DNA of 64,000 nt. Origin: Puccinia triticina. Its lineage: Eukaryota; Basidiomycota; Pucciniomycetes; Pucciniales; Pucciniaceae. Shown here one piece after another: positions 38,373-49,859 of this stretch. Both the position numbers and the translations under genes were made by a program. The stretch lies in contig NC_070565.1 in the NCBI RefSeq assembly GCF_026914185.1, positions 4,030,001 through 4,094,000 on the forward strand, given 5' to 3'. The first letter of the stretch is position 1. Each line of letters starts with the position of its first letter. The notes beneath the pieces were generated by a model. That model saw nothing but the letters and a program-made list of their open reading frames with translations. It made no database searches and was not told where the DNA came from.

Positions 38373-39049
38373 TTCAGCTTGTCCTATAACCTTTTTGTTC
38401 CCCACATATATGCATGCTTGAGGAGTCCATTGAAATCCTCTTATACAGCTTTCTTGAAAAATATTTTAAAGCCTAACGCCACAGAAATCAAGCCGCTACT
38501 TGGTCTGCATATACATCCATATGTACTGGGATGTCCATTTCATGTTGAGAATAAGCTCATGGGTTGACTCCAAACAGATGCTCTTGGATTGCGACACTTC
38601 AACGAACTTGAGACCCTATCACCACAAGCCATCGCTGAGGACCTTCGTCACCCAACTCATCAGTCGGCCCACCGAAAATTCACCAAAAGCTGCGCGAAGA
38701 CACTTCATCAAAGCAGATATCTGGATGTGTATATTTCAAGTTTAGGTATCTAGGGTCTGCATGTATGTACTTGTGGTCGAGGCTTTGAACAGTGAGTATT
38801 AGGAGCGGTCAAGAATCTAACGTACCGATAATGACGACGATATATCAAGAATAAATCATTTGTATTCACATGGGCGGGTTAAGAGCAAAGAGAAAAAAGA
38901 GGAAACAAGATTAAACGAAACAGAAAGTAGCACTTCGATTCGATTCCCAGTGATTTTTTTTTTCTTTTGTTGGAATGTGATAATTGCTCAGTTTGTTTGG
39001 CAGTCATTGCCAGGCCATTGAGCTATGAGGCGTTGACGGAGGTCGGTGA
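38373..39049. other. 3' flank of HPC2, no gene
   Basis: A short GC-richer open stretch at about 38575-38745 (+) reads like coding sequence but has no partner exons or known motif. The rest is AT-rich. Confidence 0.3.
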
Positions 39050-42000
39050 TTATTGCAGGGTGATTAAGTTTTGAGGATCGACTGAAGCCCCCTCGATCTT
39101 TCGCTTCATATACGCCACTATGTTGATCCGCGACGTTGAAAGGCAGATAAGAGATCAGTCAGTCTTACGGATAAGAAGTAATTAGGAGGGAGGGCATGAG
39201 TTGGTTTAAGGTTGTGCTTACCTTCTCTGCTGAGTTTTTGGGTAGTCATGAATTCATCTGGCCATAACTGGGACAACTAATGCATTACAGAAGAGTCAGT
39301 ATGAGTCTTGTGGAAGGCAAAACTGGAGAGAAGATGTCGTGAGAAAGTCGGCTGTTTAGACAGAGATCTCACTGACCCTTAGATAAAACTGTCTTCGGTT
39401 ACTGTTATCCTTCAGGGTGATATTCTTATCCACGATTTTTCTGCAGAGCGACGAGAAGCAGAAACATCCAGATCAGATTCAGACAATCGCGCATGAAAAG
39501 AAAGGAAACGAAGAATACACAGATGTTTGGCTGACTGTGTATCTTTGATTGTCTCGCATAGTTCATCCTCCAACTTGATCAACTCGTAAATAATTTCCCG
39601 CATCGCTGTATTAAGCTTGAAGGACTTTGTAGGAGGCTTAGCTGGATGGCCAAGGACATTCCTGAGTCAACTAAGGTGGATTGAAGCAGCTCGAGGTGTA
39701 TATGAGATCGTTTAGGAGTACTGTCAACTTACGCGGCTTCTCTCCGGATTCAGCCGGGGTTTGCTCGAAGGGATTGTCGGGGTTTTTCATGATGGTGTCG
39801 CCCAAGATGGTCGACGCATTTGTGGGCAGTGGGCGCGCAGGTTCGTCCCTGTGGGTTTCTCGCCATGCCTGCATCGCCCTTTCGTGCTCGAGTAACGCCG
39901 CTTCGTAATCAGCTCGGGCCGCCGGCATGCCTTCGATGATCATCTGCCTCAGTCGCGCAATCCGCTCATCGATTTGCGTCTCGTAGTACGCTTTCCGCTG
40001 GGGCAAAATCTCGCGCTTCACAAACTTCTACATCATTGCATAGGTTGTCAGGATCTTGAAGAGCTACTTGTAAGGCTTGCTGGAGCCATTGGCGTACTTT
40101 TATTGTGAAGGTGTTGTATGGGAAGAGTTGGGCCAATCTGGCGAAAAAACATTCATCATACTCGTTCATATCTAACGCCATTTGCGCCACTCGTAAAGTC
40201 GAAGGCTTTAATTCGTTTGGGAACTTCTTTGGGACGAACGGGGATACTGGATAGAAAACAAATTAAAAAATATCGGGAAACGAAGGTCAGCTCTATATGT
40301 TCATTGAGCGCTACTTGATCAGGACATTGACAGAACGGAATACACCAAATCCATACCTGCTTGAATTTCAACCTTGAGGCTATCGAGCGCCTCTTCTAGG
40401 GCCCGTGGTAGTGGGCCAGCCGACTTGCGCTCTGGCAACGAACGTGATTTGAGGTAAGGTAGTCGGACGGACTTCCCGTTTTGCTGAGAAGAACTAGCGA
40501 CCACCATGGATGTTTGGGTTGAAGGACCAGCGACCGCCATGGATGATTGGTTAGACGGACCAGCGATCGCGCTGGAAGATATGTCGGATGCATGGATGGA
40601 AGGTTGTTTCACTTTGGAAGAGGATGGCGTTGTCGTTTGCCGTTCTTCGTCGTCGCAGAGGTAAATGGGGTCGTGTGGTGTTCCAGAGTGACGCTGGAAG
40701 GTACCCGGGCGCTGACGAGGTGTAGTTGAGCAAGCCGCAGCAGGACTATCGACAGTTTTGACGGGTGCTTGGGTGCTGGCTGACGGTACTTCGCCGTTGA
40801 TCGGTTTGGATGTAGTGGGATGGGACGCCGGGGCAGGATGAGAGATCGGGCGAGTATCTGGAGGACGAGCGGTTGCAGAGTTGGGCGGCTTGGACGTGCT
40901 AGGCTGAGGCTTCTGCGCAGGCTTTTGTGGTTTGGAGGTTGATTCTGATAAATTGTTCGGAAGTGCCGATGGCAGGGGAACTTCAGATCTCGACACCGCG
41001 GCATCGGGCTGCTTTCCTTGAACAGGCTTCTGCGGTTGAGGGGTCGATTGTGCTGCGGAATTGGGCAGAGCAGAAGATGGCTGGAGTATGGGGTTGAGCG
41101 GAATAGTCTGCTTGGTTGTCAAGGGATCGCTGGGTTGGGATGTGTGATTGAGGGCCGTAACGGGAGCTGGTTTTTTTGGACCTTTGGCGGCTGGCTTACG
41201 AACTCTGGTCTGTCTGGAGGATTGAAATGGGATAGATGTTAGACCAAAGACTCGAGGGAAACTGATGAAGGTTTATCGGACTAAAAAGTTAAAAGAGAAA
41301 AAAACGGAGGCCTACTTGGAATCGGCCTTGAGCTCGACTACGCCCTCAATGACGAAGAACCCATCGCGAGCAGGAGGGTGATAATACTTGGGTTCCATGA
41401 TGAACGCTTCCGAGTCATCAACGAACGGGTCATCTTTATCGTAACCTTCGTCTCGTTCCTGGATCCTCCTTCGTCGACGTCGTTTCTAGCGTTTATGGTG
41501 AAAAAAAATATGAGTGATCATCGCCGTCGGCAGGTTGATATGAATAAGAGTGAACTGACTGGTGGTGGAGCAATGTCCAGAGAGGTATCTGCTTGGGGTG
41601 GTTGCTCAGGTTGGGGTACAGCAGAGGCCCCAAAGGTGATGGCAGTGTCAGCCGGTAATGTGTAACCAGCCTGCTTGGCTAAGAGTGAGACGCTCTGCTC
41701 AACAGGCCGCCTACTCGTAGGAGTGTCGGGTGACGAGACTGTCCTGGTCAGAAGTGCATGCGCGATGCGAGTGAGGAGATAAGGAAAACGACGTACTCGA
41801 TCGGGAGACTGAGAGGTAGGGCTAGAGTGAGTCGGATGGTCGGGATGGGGTCTGGTTTTTTGGGACGGACCTCCTCGGGATCACTGTCCGTTGTTCCGTC
41901 GTCGTCATCGTCGTCGGCCTCCTCGTTTGGTCGGCCGGGATCGTGGTCATCCGATGGCTCGTTGGAGGGAGAAGGCCCGAGAAGGGGGACGAGACTGTCG

Positions 42001-42251
42001 AGGTTGGTTGGATGGTGCTCTTCAGCCTCGTCGGACATCTCGCCGGTGGGATCTTGAGCAAGATATTCGAGCTCATTGTCATCAGATTCGTAATCCTCAG
42101 CTTGAGGAGGATTGGGGTGGGCGGGGTCACTCTGGTTGGACTCGGAGCTCAGGGGCGGCTGGATGGAGACGTCGGGATCTGCACGGGGAGGGGAAAGACC
42201 TTGCGTGGCGCGTGCTTCACGCTCCAGCCTGGCGATGAAGCTGGGGTCCAT
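39050..42251 (-). CDS. HPC2: HIR complex subunit HPC2 / ubinuclein
   Basis: HPC2/ubinuclein is a subunit of the HIR (HIRA) histone chaperone, which deposits H3-H4 outside replication. The minus-strand model joins 42251-41797, 41743-41560, 41485-41316, 41213-40357, 40246-40098, 40027-39733, 39641-39536, 39440-39377, 39276-39222 and 39117-39050. It is in phase across ten exons and gives 800 aa. The N-terminus is acidic. The Hpc2-related domain lies at about 214-270 (ERDEGYDKDDPFVDDSEAF, then YYHPPARDGFFVIEG). A long Pro/Ser-rich linker follows, then the ubinuclein middle domain at about 556-650 (FVPKKFPNELKPSTLRVAQM, YDECFFARLAQLFPYNTFTI, KKFVKREILPQR). The C-terminus (IKLEDELCETIKD, SQLWPDEFMTTQKLSREVAY) is spliced from small exons. 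An upstream non-coding or coding exon cannot be ruled out. Confidence 0.88.
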
Positions 42252-43140
42252 GAGAAAAGTAGGGTATGAGTCCAGTTTCTGATGGTCTAGCAACAGGATA
42301 CCGGTGAGTGTGTGGGGAGAGATTTCTCAAAATGATATGTATGGGTCACGGCTCGCTCCTAGCGGGGGGAGGGCGTCGGGCTTGGGAGGGAGCGGGCAAG
42401 GCGGCGAAGGGTTGAGGATGGTCGTCTCAGGGGAGGGGATTGGGTGTTTCTGGGAGGGAAGTGGGGGATTCAGGAGGGGGGAGAGTGCTGCTGCTCCAAA
42501 GGGACTGACTGCCTTGTCCAGCTCTCACTTGCTGGTTGTATTTCTTCTGGAGAGTGTTTGTCTGTTTCTATTCTTTCTCTTCTCTTTTGACTTGGCCAAG
42601 TGCCAGCTCACCACTCCAGTCTCCGTTCCACCTCATCAAAAACTACGTATCACTGGAGCCATCTCCAGCCGCCATCAGCATCCATCCTGCCTTCTGATTC
42701 AGCTTTGTTTGAGGGTTGGACAATTCCAGTCTTCCAATACCCTGCCACAACATGCAAAGAGAGCTTTGAGAAAGAACTTTCTACCCTTCCATTCATCCCT
42801 TCCCAGATCAGCATCGAAAGTAGAACCATTGAGTGTATGCCGATATTTCTGGGCACTTCCCCTTGATCATGAACTTCATGAAAGCTCGTTGGATGGCAAT
42901 TCTTGTCCAACACACCTTTGTTGGGCAAAAAAGCCATGCCAGCTTGCCCCTTTTTTTCCGACGTCCAGTGGCTGGCCGCCTCATGCCGGGCATACCTAAC
43001 TACAGGACGTCCTTGCACAGAACTGCACTGGTGGCCCGGAATCTTCATGAACAAATTTCCATCAGATCCACTTCAGTTTTGGTTGGGTTTTTGATTTTTA
43101 TTGGAGGACTTGAGATCCTGTTAAGCACTACAGATCCTGA
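42252..43140. other. HPC2 upstream region, no further gene
   Basis: The part next to HPC2 (42340-42480) is G-rich on the + strand. Open frames at 42600-43400 overlap in several registers and show no motif; they probably read through repeat DNA. Confidence 0.35.
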
Positions 43141-43402
43141 TCTGCAGCCTCTGGGACAGCATGTCCCCGCAAAAATTAAGGCTTTCTGGCTGCAGATCTG
43201 GTTCTGCAGGGGGATGCAGATTGATGGGAAGTCCTCCAATGGAGGGCTTCTCCTATTGAGATCTACAGACCCTGCAGAGCTACATCTGCAGCCTCTGGGA
43301 CATCATGTCCCCACAAAACTTAAGCTTTTCTGGCTGCAGATCTGGTTCTGCAGGAGGCTGCAGATCAACAGGAAGTCATCCATTGGAGGACTTCCCGTTG
43401 AC
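43141..43402 (+). repeat. tandem pair of about 110-bp repeats
   Basis: TCTGCAGCCTCTGGGACA...ATGTCCCC...CTGGCTGCAGATCTGG...GAAGTC.TCCA is present at 43141-43250 and again at 43285-43402, with scattered substitutions. Confidence 0.75.
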
Positions 43403-43457
43403 TTCAAAGAAATCTGGAATTCCAGATTTTGCTGGGGAATCTGAAATCTGGAACTCT

Positions 43458-43608
43458 GGATCACTTTGGGGACCATTAAGATTTCACTGTGAAATCTGAA
43501 ATCTGTCAGCTCAGATCTGGATTTCCAGATCAACAGGAAGTCCTCCATTGCAACAGATTTCAGATTTCGCAGTGAAATCTTGGTCCCCAAAGCTCCCCAA
43601 AGTGATCC
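43458..43608. repeat. imperfect inverted repeat
   Basis: The arm 43458-43506 (GGATCACTTTGGGGACC, then AAGATTTCACTGTGAAATCT) pairs with 43552-43608 (AGATTTCGCAGTGAAATCTT, then GGTCCCC...AAAGTGATCC). A second, long-range inverted match links 43655-43690 (CACCAGGGGAGATATGTTCC) with about 45150-45180 (GGAACATATCTCCCCTGGTG). A larger fold-back element may therefore span 43.1-45.3 kb. Confidence 0.65.
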
Positions 43609-43828
43609 AGAGTCCCACATTCCAGATTCCCCTGCACAATGTGGAATTCCAGATTTGTTTCACCAGGGGAGATATGTTCCCACTCCCCAGGGAGTGCCAG
43701 AGTTGAATTTTATGTGAGTTTTGGTCGGATGTGAGCCTGATGTGGATTAGTAACTCATCCCCAAAATAGTAAATAGGATGGAGAAGTTAGTGAAAAGTCA
43801 GTCACAATTGATTTGGAAGTCAACACAA

Positions 43829-44031
43829 TTAGGGTGTTCAAAGTTGACTTGCATAAAATCATAACACCATAAAATCATAAAATTCTAAGCTGAAAAAAAT
43901 ATGTTGCACCCAAGCACTCAAATTAGAGCAACATTTCTAGAATGGTACATATGAAATCATCACTTGAAAGTTTTATGATTTTATGATTTTATGCATTGAA
44001 AATTTTATGATTTCAACTTTGAACACCCTTA
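43829..44031. mobile_element. 197-bp MITE with TTA target duplication, copy A
   Basis: The element 43832-44028 runs from GGGTGTTCAAAGTTGA to TCAACTTTGAACACCC, flanked by TTA on both sides. It has no coding capacity. It differs from copy B (56835-57031) at about two positions over 197 bp. The 3-bp TTA target suggests a PIF/Harbinger source. Confidence 0.9.
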
Positions 44032-44725
44032 ATGTTGTGTAGAATTCTTTTGTTTTCTATGCACAGCTGTAGGAAGAAATATGATGAAATGATATTTCAC
44101 CAAAGTCCAACTCATCAATTGCTCCTGTTTACTGCTTTTAAGGATAGCAAAGCAAAATTCCCATTCTCAAAAGTAATTCCTCCGAAAAAATGGTTTTCTT
44201 GTAATTCACATTATATGCCCTGATGTACAAAATTAAACAAAAAGTCAACTTGGTATTATTGGGTTTGAATTTTTGGAATGTGGTAATGTTGCAGTCATTG
44301 AAATTTAAACCCATTTTCTTGGAAATGCGGGAATTAATTTGAATTTGGCTGATAAAAATGACAAAAAACTGTTTTAATAGGGTGAAAGTCTGAGTTAAGT
44401 CAAGGTTGGATTGCGGTGCCAATTCAATTTGGCCAGATATCCTGTCCTCCTCACAAAAATGATCTAGTGAATTTTGTATTTTTTTGCTTTTCAAAATTCA
44501 CATGTGCACATGCAAGTTAACTTTTTTGCACTTTGCTAATAGTCACCCTGATGTACGCGCGTACATTGAGGTGGAAATATCACAGGATGGGCCTTTCACA
44601 GCCACATGAAAAGTAAAAAAATTGTTTTGAGACACCAATTGTCCCCCTGATGTACGCGAGTACATGAGGGGGAAAAAAATCACAGGCTGGGCCTTTCACA
44701 TCTCCATGGAAAAGACACACTGGTC

Positions 44726-44947
44726 ATGCACTGCCAGCATAATTGGCTGGGCTGAGTTTATCCTAGTTAAACTGGGATGCACTCAACCAATTTAAACTTG
44801 GTTGATCTCAACTGATGCAATTTAAATCCAAGGGATCCCCCTTAGTTTTATATTTCATTGGTTGAGATTAACCCATTTTAAATTGGTTGAGTCCATCCCA
44901 GTTAAACTGGGATTACTTCAACCTAGCCAAATATGCTGGCAGTGATG
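44726..44947. mobile_element. CACTGCCAGC inverted-repeat element with ATG target duplication
   Basis: The element 44729-44944 begins CACTGCCAGCATAATTGGCT and ends ATATGCTGGCAGTG. The arms extend about 65 bp with nested small palindromes (CCCAGTTAAACTGGG-type words, AACCAATTTAAA against TTTAAATTGGTT). ATG flanks both ends (44726-44728 and 44945-44947). It has no ORF. A truncated copy lies at 24578-24726. Confidence 0.8.
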
Positions 44948-46109
44948 GAGCCAAGAAAGGACTATATTCTGGATGAGTTCTGGATGAATTATAGATGAGT
45001 CCTGGATGATTTTTTGGCAAGTTATGGTTTATTTCAGGATGATTTCCAACTGATTTCCACGCTGACTTCCAGTCTTGTTTATACCTATTCAATATTGCTT
45101 TACCAAAGGCCTTAAGCACAGTTATGGAAAAAAGTTACGGTGAGGCACCCCCTGGTGAGTGGGAACATATCTCCCCTGGTGTTTGAATTCAGCAGGAAGT
45201 CCTCCATTGATCAGCTTCAATTTGGTATTTCAAAAAGATGGTTTACCATGATGTAAAATCCAAAGCTGCATTTGAGTCAAAATTGAAGGACTTCCCATTG
45301 GTTCTGCAGCCCACTGCAGGACCAGATTTGGTCCTGCCAAAGATCAAACCATTGCAATAGGGGGGTTCATGCAAGCCAAATTTCAACATCAGTGTCAACC
45401 AATTTTGATCGTCCTCTTCCAAGGAATTTGTACTGGCCAAAGGTCTGTCTATTTTCTCTTCTTACAACATTTTCTTTGCCGCTTTAATGCACACTTTCTG
45501 CTGATATTATGATGTTTGGTTGGTTGCTAGACTACTTCACCCAGCCGGGTCATACACATGACAGGATCAAGGAAGGATTCAAAATATGCAAACCTGTTCA
45601 GAATTTGTCAAAGACAGCCAGCCAAACCTCTGGCCCTCAACCCCCTTTGTCACCAGCTCCATTCAATGATGAGTCCAGTCTCAACAAGTACCTCCGCTTT
45701 GTACATGTGGATCCAAGCTGTCCAAAAATCCAGGAGAATCTTGATGGGCTTTTGAGGAGGGGAGAAGGCAAGAAAGATGAGAAAAATGGGGGAAGCAGCA
45801 AGCTTTTCTGATGTAGCTGTACATAAATTCATAAATGGCTTTTGGCTGGGATTATGGAAGCATGTCCCTGCAAAAGTTACTTGTGATTTTATGTTTATGA
45901 ATTCATGATTTCAATTTTGAAGACCACTAGTCAATACTACAACTGTGGCATCTACCTGGGTGCACATAGGTCATTTCTACCTAGAGATGACCCCAGTGGA
46001 CCTGGGCCATACTCAAGCAAAAACCAGGCACCGGGTTGTCTTATTCAAAAAACAGGCACCTGGTACTGCACACGGCACTGCCAGACAGGGTACCAAGGGT
46101 GCAACCGCT
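44948..46109. other. no recognised gene; decayed MITE ends
   Basis: A + frame at 45509-45811 (100 codons, ending SSKLF) has no motif I know and no gene-like context. At about 45825-45930 there is a partial GGTGTTCAAA-family end (TCAATTTTGAAGACCA). Confidence 0.35.
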
Positions 46110-46940
46110 GCGCTGAAAGTAGCGGCCCCACCCCTTGCGCTACCGCTTTTTGGGCGGGATGAAAAGCAGGAAACCACTAATTTCAGCAGTAGTGCAGCAG
46201 TGGTCCTGCTGTGCTACTGCTATTTGGGCTAGCCTTGTAGCGGTCCCCCACTGGGCTGGGCTGAATGACTGCTTTTTTTCAGCAAAGCACAGCGGTTACA
46301 CTGTTTTGGGTATATAGCTCTATTAAGAGCATCCACATTGGTCATGGATTAAGGAGAGATTAGCATAACTAATCATCCTTGGCAACCGCATTGGGTCCAA
46401 TTTAGTTGGACTATACTCTTCCCAGGAGTACAATTTGCACTAAGCAAGAATAAATTTAATCCTTGCTAATCCTGGGAGTAAGTGCTGCATGCAGACACTC
46501 CTACCCACTCAAAAGTATGCACCAAACACAGCTTACATAAGCTGCAGTTGCATACAACATACTTACTCATCAATTAAGCAGAATTAAGGCTGCAGTGCGG
46601 GCTTTGCACCATGCGGTCGACCACCTGCATTAGTGCTAATCTGCTACTCCTGGAGTTACACTCGCACCAATGTGAATGCTCTAACAGTAAGTACTTTTTT
46701 ACAGAAAGCGCAGCGGTTTTGCCGGCCGCTGTGCTAGGCTGAAAGTAGCGGCCCCACCTGTTGCGCTACCACTTTTTGGGTTGGATGAAAAGCGGGGACG
46801 CGCTAATTTCAGCGGTAGCGCAGCGGTGGCCGCGCCACGCTACCACTATTTGGGCTGACTGCGCAGTGTTACCCCGCTCTGCTGCGCTGAAAGGCTGTTT
46901 TTTTTAGCGCAGCGCAGCGGTTGCACTCTTGATGGTACTA
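46110..46940 (+). repeat. two copies of a GCAGCGG-rich repeat around a MITE
   Basis: GCTGAAAGTAGCGGCCCCACC, then GCGCTACC.CTTTTTGGG, GATGAAAAGC, TAATTTCAGC.GTAG and CTATTTGGGCT occur at 46110-46320 and 46736-46935. Related GCTACCGCTGCAATTTA words continue at 47335-47520. The pair surrounds the MITE at 46327-46681. No coding role is seen. Confidence 0.6.
46324..46684. mobile_element. 355-bp Harbinger-type MITE with TAA target duplication
   Basis: The element 46327-46681 starts GAGCATCCACATTGGT and ends ACCAATGTGAATGCTC, a 16-bp inverted repeat with one mismatch. TAA flanks both ends. The GAGCATC start is shared with the larger elements at 19992 and 22110, so all three may use one transposase source. 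Confidence 0.88.
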
Positions 46941-46996
46941 TGGGGGTACCAACGGTGAAACCATTACAATACATGTATCTTAATGGCTGTTACATT

Positions 46997-47272
46997 TATG
47001 GTATTCAAAATTGCATAAGATTTTTTTACATAAAATCACAAACTGCAATTTTGGCTGGGAGATGTCACTTTAAGTTTTATGCACGCTGAAATCTCCCAGC
47101 CAAAATGGGCTTTATGATTTTATGTAAACAGTCAACAGGAAAAAAGAACAATCACTTGCCAACAAGTGACATAGCAAAGTAAAAAGGGGCCTTTGTACTT
47201 TTTGATGTCACTTGCAGACAAGTGATCATTGTTTTTTCCTGGTGAGTGGCATATGCAATTTTGAATACCATA
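46997..47272. mobile_element. fold-back MITE, GGTATTCAAAATTGC type
   Basis: TATGGTATTCAAAATTGCAT at 46997 is the exact complement of ATGCAATTTTGAATACCATA ending at 47272. Inside is a second hairpin, TTTTGGCTGGGAGA against TCTCCCAGCCAAAA. It is a diverged cousin of the GGTGTTCAAA family. Confidence 0.7.
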
Positions 47273-47870
47273 ATTGCATTGTAATTGGCAAAAGATACAC
47301 ATATGTTTTGGAATTTGTAGCGCATTGCTGTGTTGATGCGCTACCGCTGCAATTTATTGGGCTCACAGAACATCATGTCTCAGCGCATGGAGAAATCTTG
47401 GCCGGCCGCTACAAATGAACTGTAGCATAGCGGTCGGCCAATGCGCTACCGCTGCAATTTAACCGCGCTTTTTTAAGATACCCTACCGGCCGCTGAAAAT
47501 ACATTTTGCGCAGCGGTGTGGTGATCAATTCCAGAACACATGTCAAATTGTCCACAGAGCAATCAGTGCGAGCGCAGACAACACAGAATGGAACAGAGCG
47601 GAGCGCACAACTGAAGGCGGCGGCGCGCGGAGCTCGACGGCGGAACTGGACTCAAACTGAGCAGGCCAGCGCGGACTGGCTAGTGAAGGCGGTGATTGGG
47701 GGAAGCCGTGGCAGCCAAAGCGGGCTACGTCAGCGGGCGTAGCTGGGGCGGAGGCGGTGTGTGGGATCCTGACATCATAGGCTAGACAGGGGTGTGGAAG
47801 CTAGGGAGAGGAGTTTGATGGTGGTCAAAGGCAAGCGGTGGAGACAACAGGAGTTAGTGTGAGAGCGGAG

Positions 47871-48040
47871 CTTGGCGGATGACATGTGTGTGTGTATAGC
47901 GCTTGGTGGATGACATGTGTGTGTGTATAGCGCTTGGTGGATGACATGCGTGTGTGTATAGCGCTTGGCGGATGACAAGTGTGTATAGCGCTTGGCGGAT
48001 GACAAGTGTGTGTATAGCGCTTGGCGGATGACAAGTGTGC
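47871..48040. repeat. minisatellite of about 24-32 bp units
   Basis: The unit GTGTGTATAGCGCTTGG.GGATGACA is repeated about six times with variable length of the GT run. Minus-strand frames through it give repeated THTCHPPSAIH words that are only a by-product. Confidence 0.9.
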
Positions 48041-49859
48041 GCATGTGAACAGAGTTAGTGGATGGCGTGCGTGGGAGGCGGGAGGATGATATCTTTTAGT
48101 TCTCTTCCTTTTCTCTATAAAAACCACAGTGGGGGAGGGAGGATTCTGCATCATAATCCCCACAGACTCTCTTTTTACGGTGTGGTAACCCTGTTCCTGT
48201 TCATACCACCACTTTCATATCTCATAAACCCTTCCAAAATACCTCATTATTACTTCATATTCAGATTCTACACCCCATTTTACCCCTAGTCACCCACTCA
48301 TTCTACCTAGGATTTCCAAATGGATCAGCAGTTATTGGCATTCATAGTTTTGGCAGGTATTTTCTTCATACATATCCTTAGCATTATTACATACATCATT
48401 CATTAGTATCAAAGCTACATAGGACTGCAGATTATACATAGTTTAATTACACATTTTTCCCTTCATATGATATCAGCAGTACATTCCTTCATAGTTCCTG
48501 TAGATATTACCAAATGCTCATCTTCATTATGTACACTTCTTGAACCTCATATCTGTTACTCCTGTTCATCATTATTTCATCTTCTACATAGTTACCTTTC
48601 ATGTACACTCCTTGGTCATTGTACCTTTATCATTACTTCTCATCTTCAGATATTGTTACTATGTGCTCATCATGTATTACCCCCCTGTAGTACATCTCAC
48701 ATATATAAACACCCCTCTAGATGTTGTATCCCCATCATGCACTTTCTACTACATCCCCTCTGTAGCACTTTTTACACCACCCTTATATGCACTTTCACCC
48801 ACTGCACTTTGTATGCACCTTTCTCCCACATACACCCTGTAGCTACCCTTTTAGACACCCCACTTAGATACAGTTTCACCCCATTGAAATATATCTCCCA
48901 GCATATATCTCTTTACCTTTTACCTCAGAGCCTTGAACCATCTCCCAGTGTCTCAAGAGCTTCTGCCTTTCCCCTCATCTCACTTCTCCTCTCTCACTCA
49001 GTAGGATTGATACACCTCAAACCCATTAGTGTTAAAGCCATCTAAGTCAAAGATGTTATAAGCCACACCTTTTCTTTTTCTTAGTGTAACCCTCTCTCCA
49101 TCAGCATTAGTCAAGAGGGCAGCCTCACCAGCACCTGTAGCTTCTTCTACATTATTAGTAGTGTAGTTGACTATTTCCCCTCACAGCTCTTTCCTGATTG
49201 TTTAGGAGTTCCACAACGGGTTTTTACTTTACTTTGTGGATTGTTGTGCTTATTTAACTTTGTGTACGTTGCGGAGCAGAATTTTACATTGCCAACTTGC
49301 TTTATGTGTTACGGTTGTGCTTTGTGGAGTTTTTGTGCCTGCTTTACGGCTGTTTCTTGCGTTTTTGCGGAGTTATCTTCCTCATGCGGCGGAGCTTTAT
49401 TTTTACGGTTTACGTTTGCGGAGCTTGATTATTTTACGTGCTTTACTTTATTTTTACCCTGCTCAGAGCCCTACAATGTTGGCGGAGCTACGGAGCAGAG
49501 TTCTCCAAATCACCCAACTTTACCCGGGAATCATCTTGGAGCAGCGGGGTCGTGCCATTTCTACACAGGGACAACTTTTTTTCACCACACCAGTAGATAC
49601 ACCAGTCTGGCATGTGCCCAGACGCGCTTGATGTACTATACTGTACTTACGGCAGTTTTATACATTACTTTATACAACTTACTTTGTGTATTGTGTCTCA
49701 CTACTCCTATGCGGAGTGGAGCGGATTTATCCGGGAATAATCTTGTGGAGGAGGTGTCCCAACACTTTTGTGTCAGCAGTCACTTTTTTGCACCACAACA
49801 GATTGGCCTCTGCTGCAGAACGTCACGTAACTGCAGCGGTTTATTAGATTATCAAACTC
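48041..49859. other. pyrimidine-rich DNA, possible LTR remains, no gene
   Basis: A TATA-like TCTATAAAAACC at about 48113 follows the minisatellite. Words before it (GCCGTGGCAGCCAAAGCGGG, GGGGCGGAGGCGGTG) recur at 54705-54755, hinting at a shared LTR-like repeat. Long open frames at 48467-49045 and 49236-50038 are products of C/T-rich composition and have no motifs. Confidence 0.4.

Noticed and set aside
45509..45811. 100-codon + frame as a gene
   Set aside because: No known motif, no splice partners, and surrounded by decayed MITE ends.
48467..49045. Open frame of 192 codons
   Set aside because: It follows C/T-rich composition, has no domain, and overlaps an equally long frame in another register.
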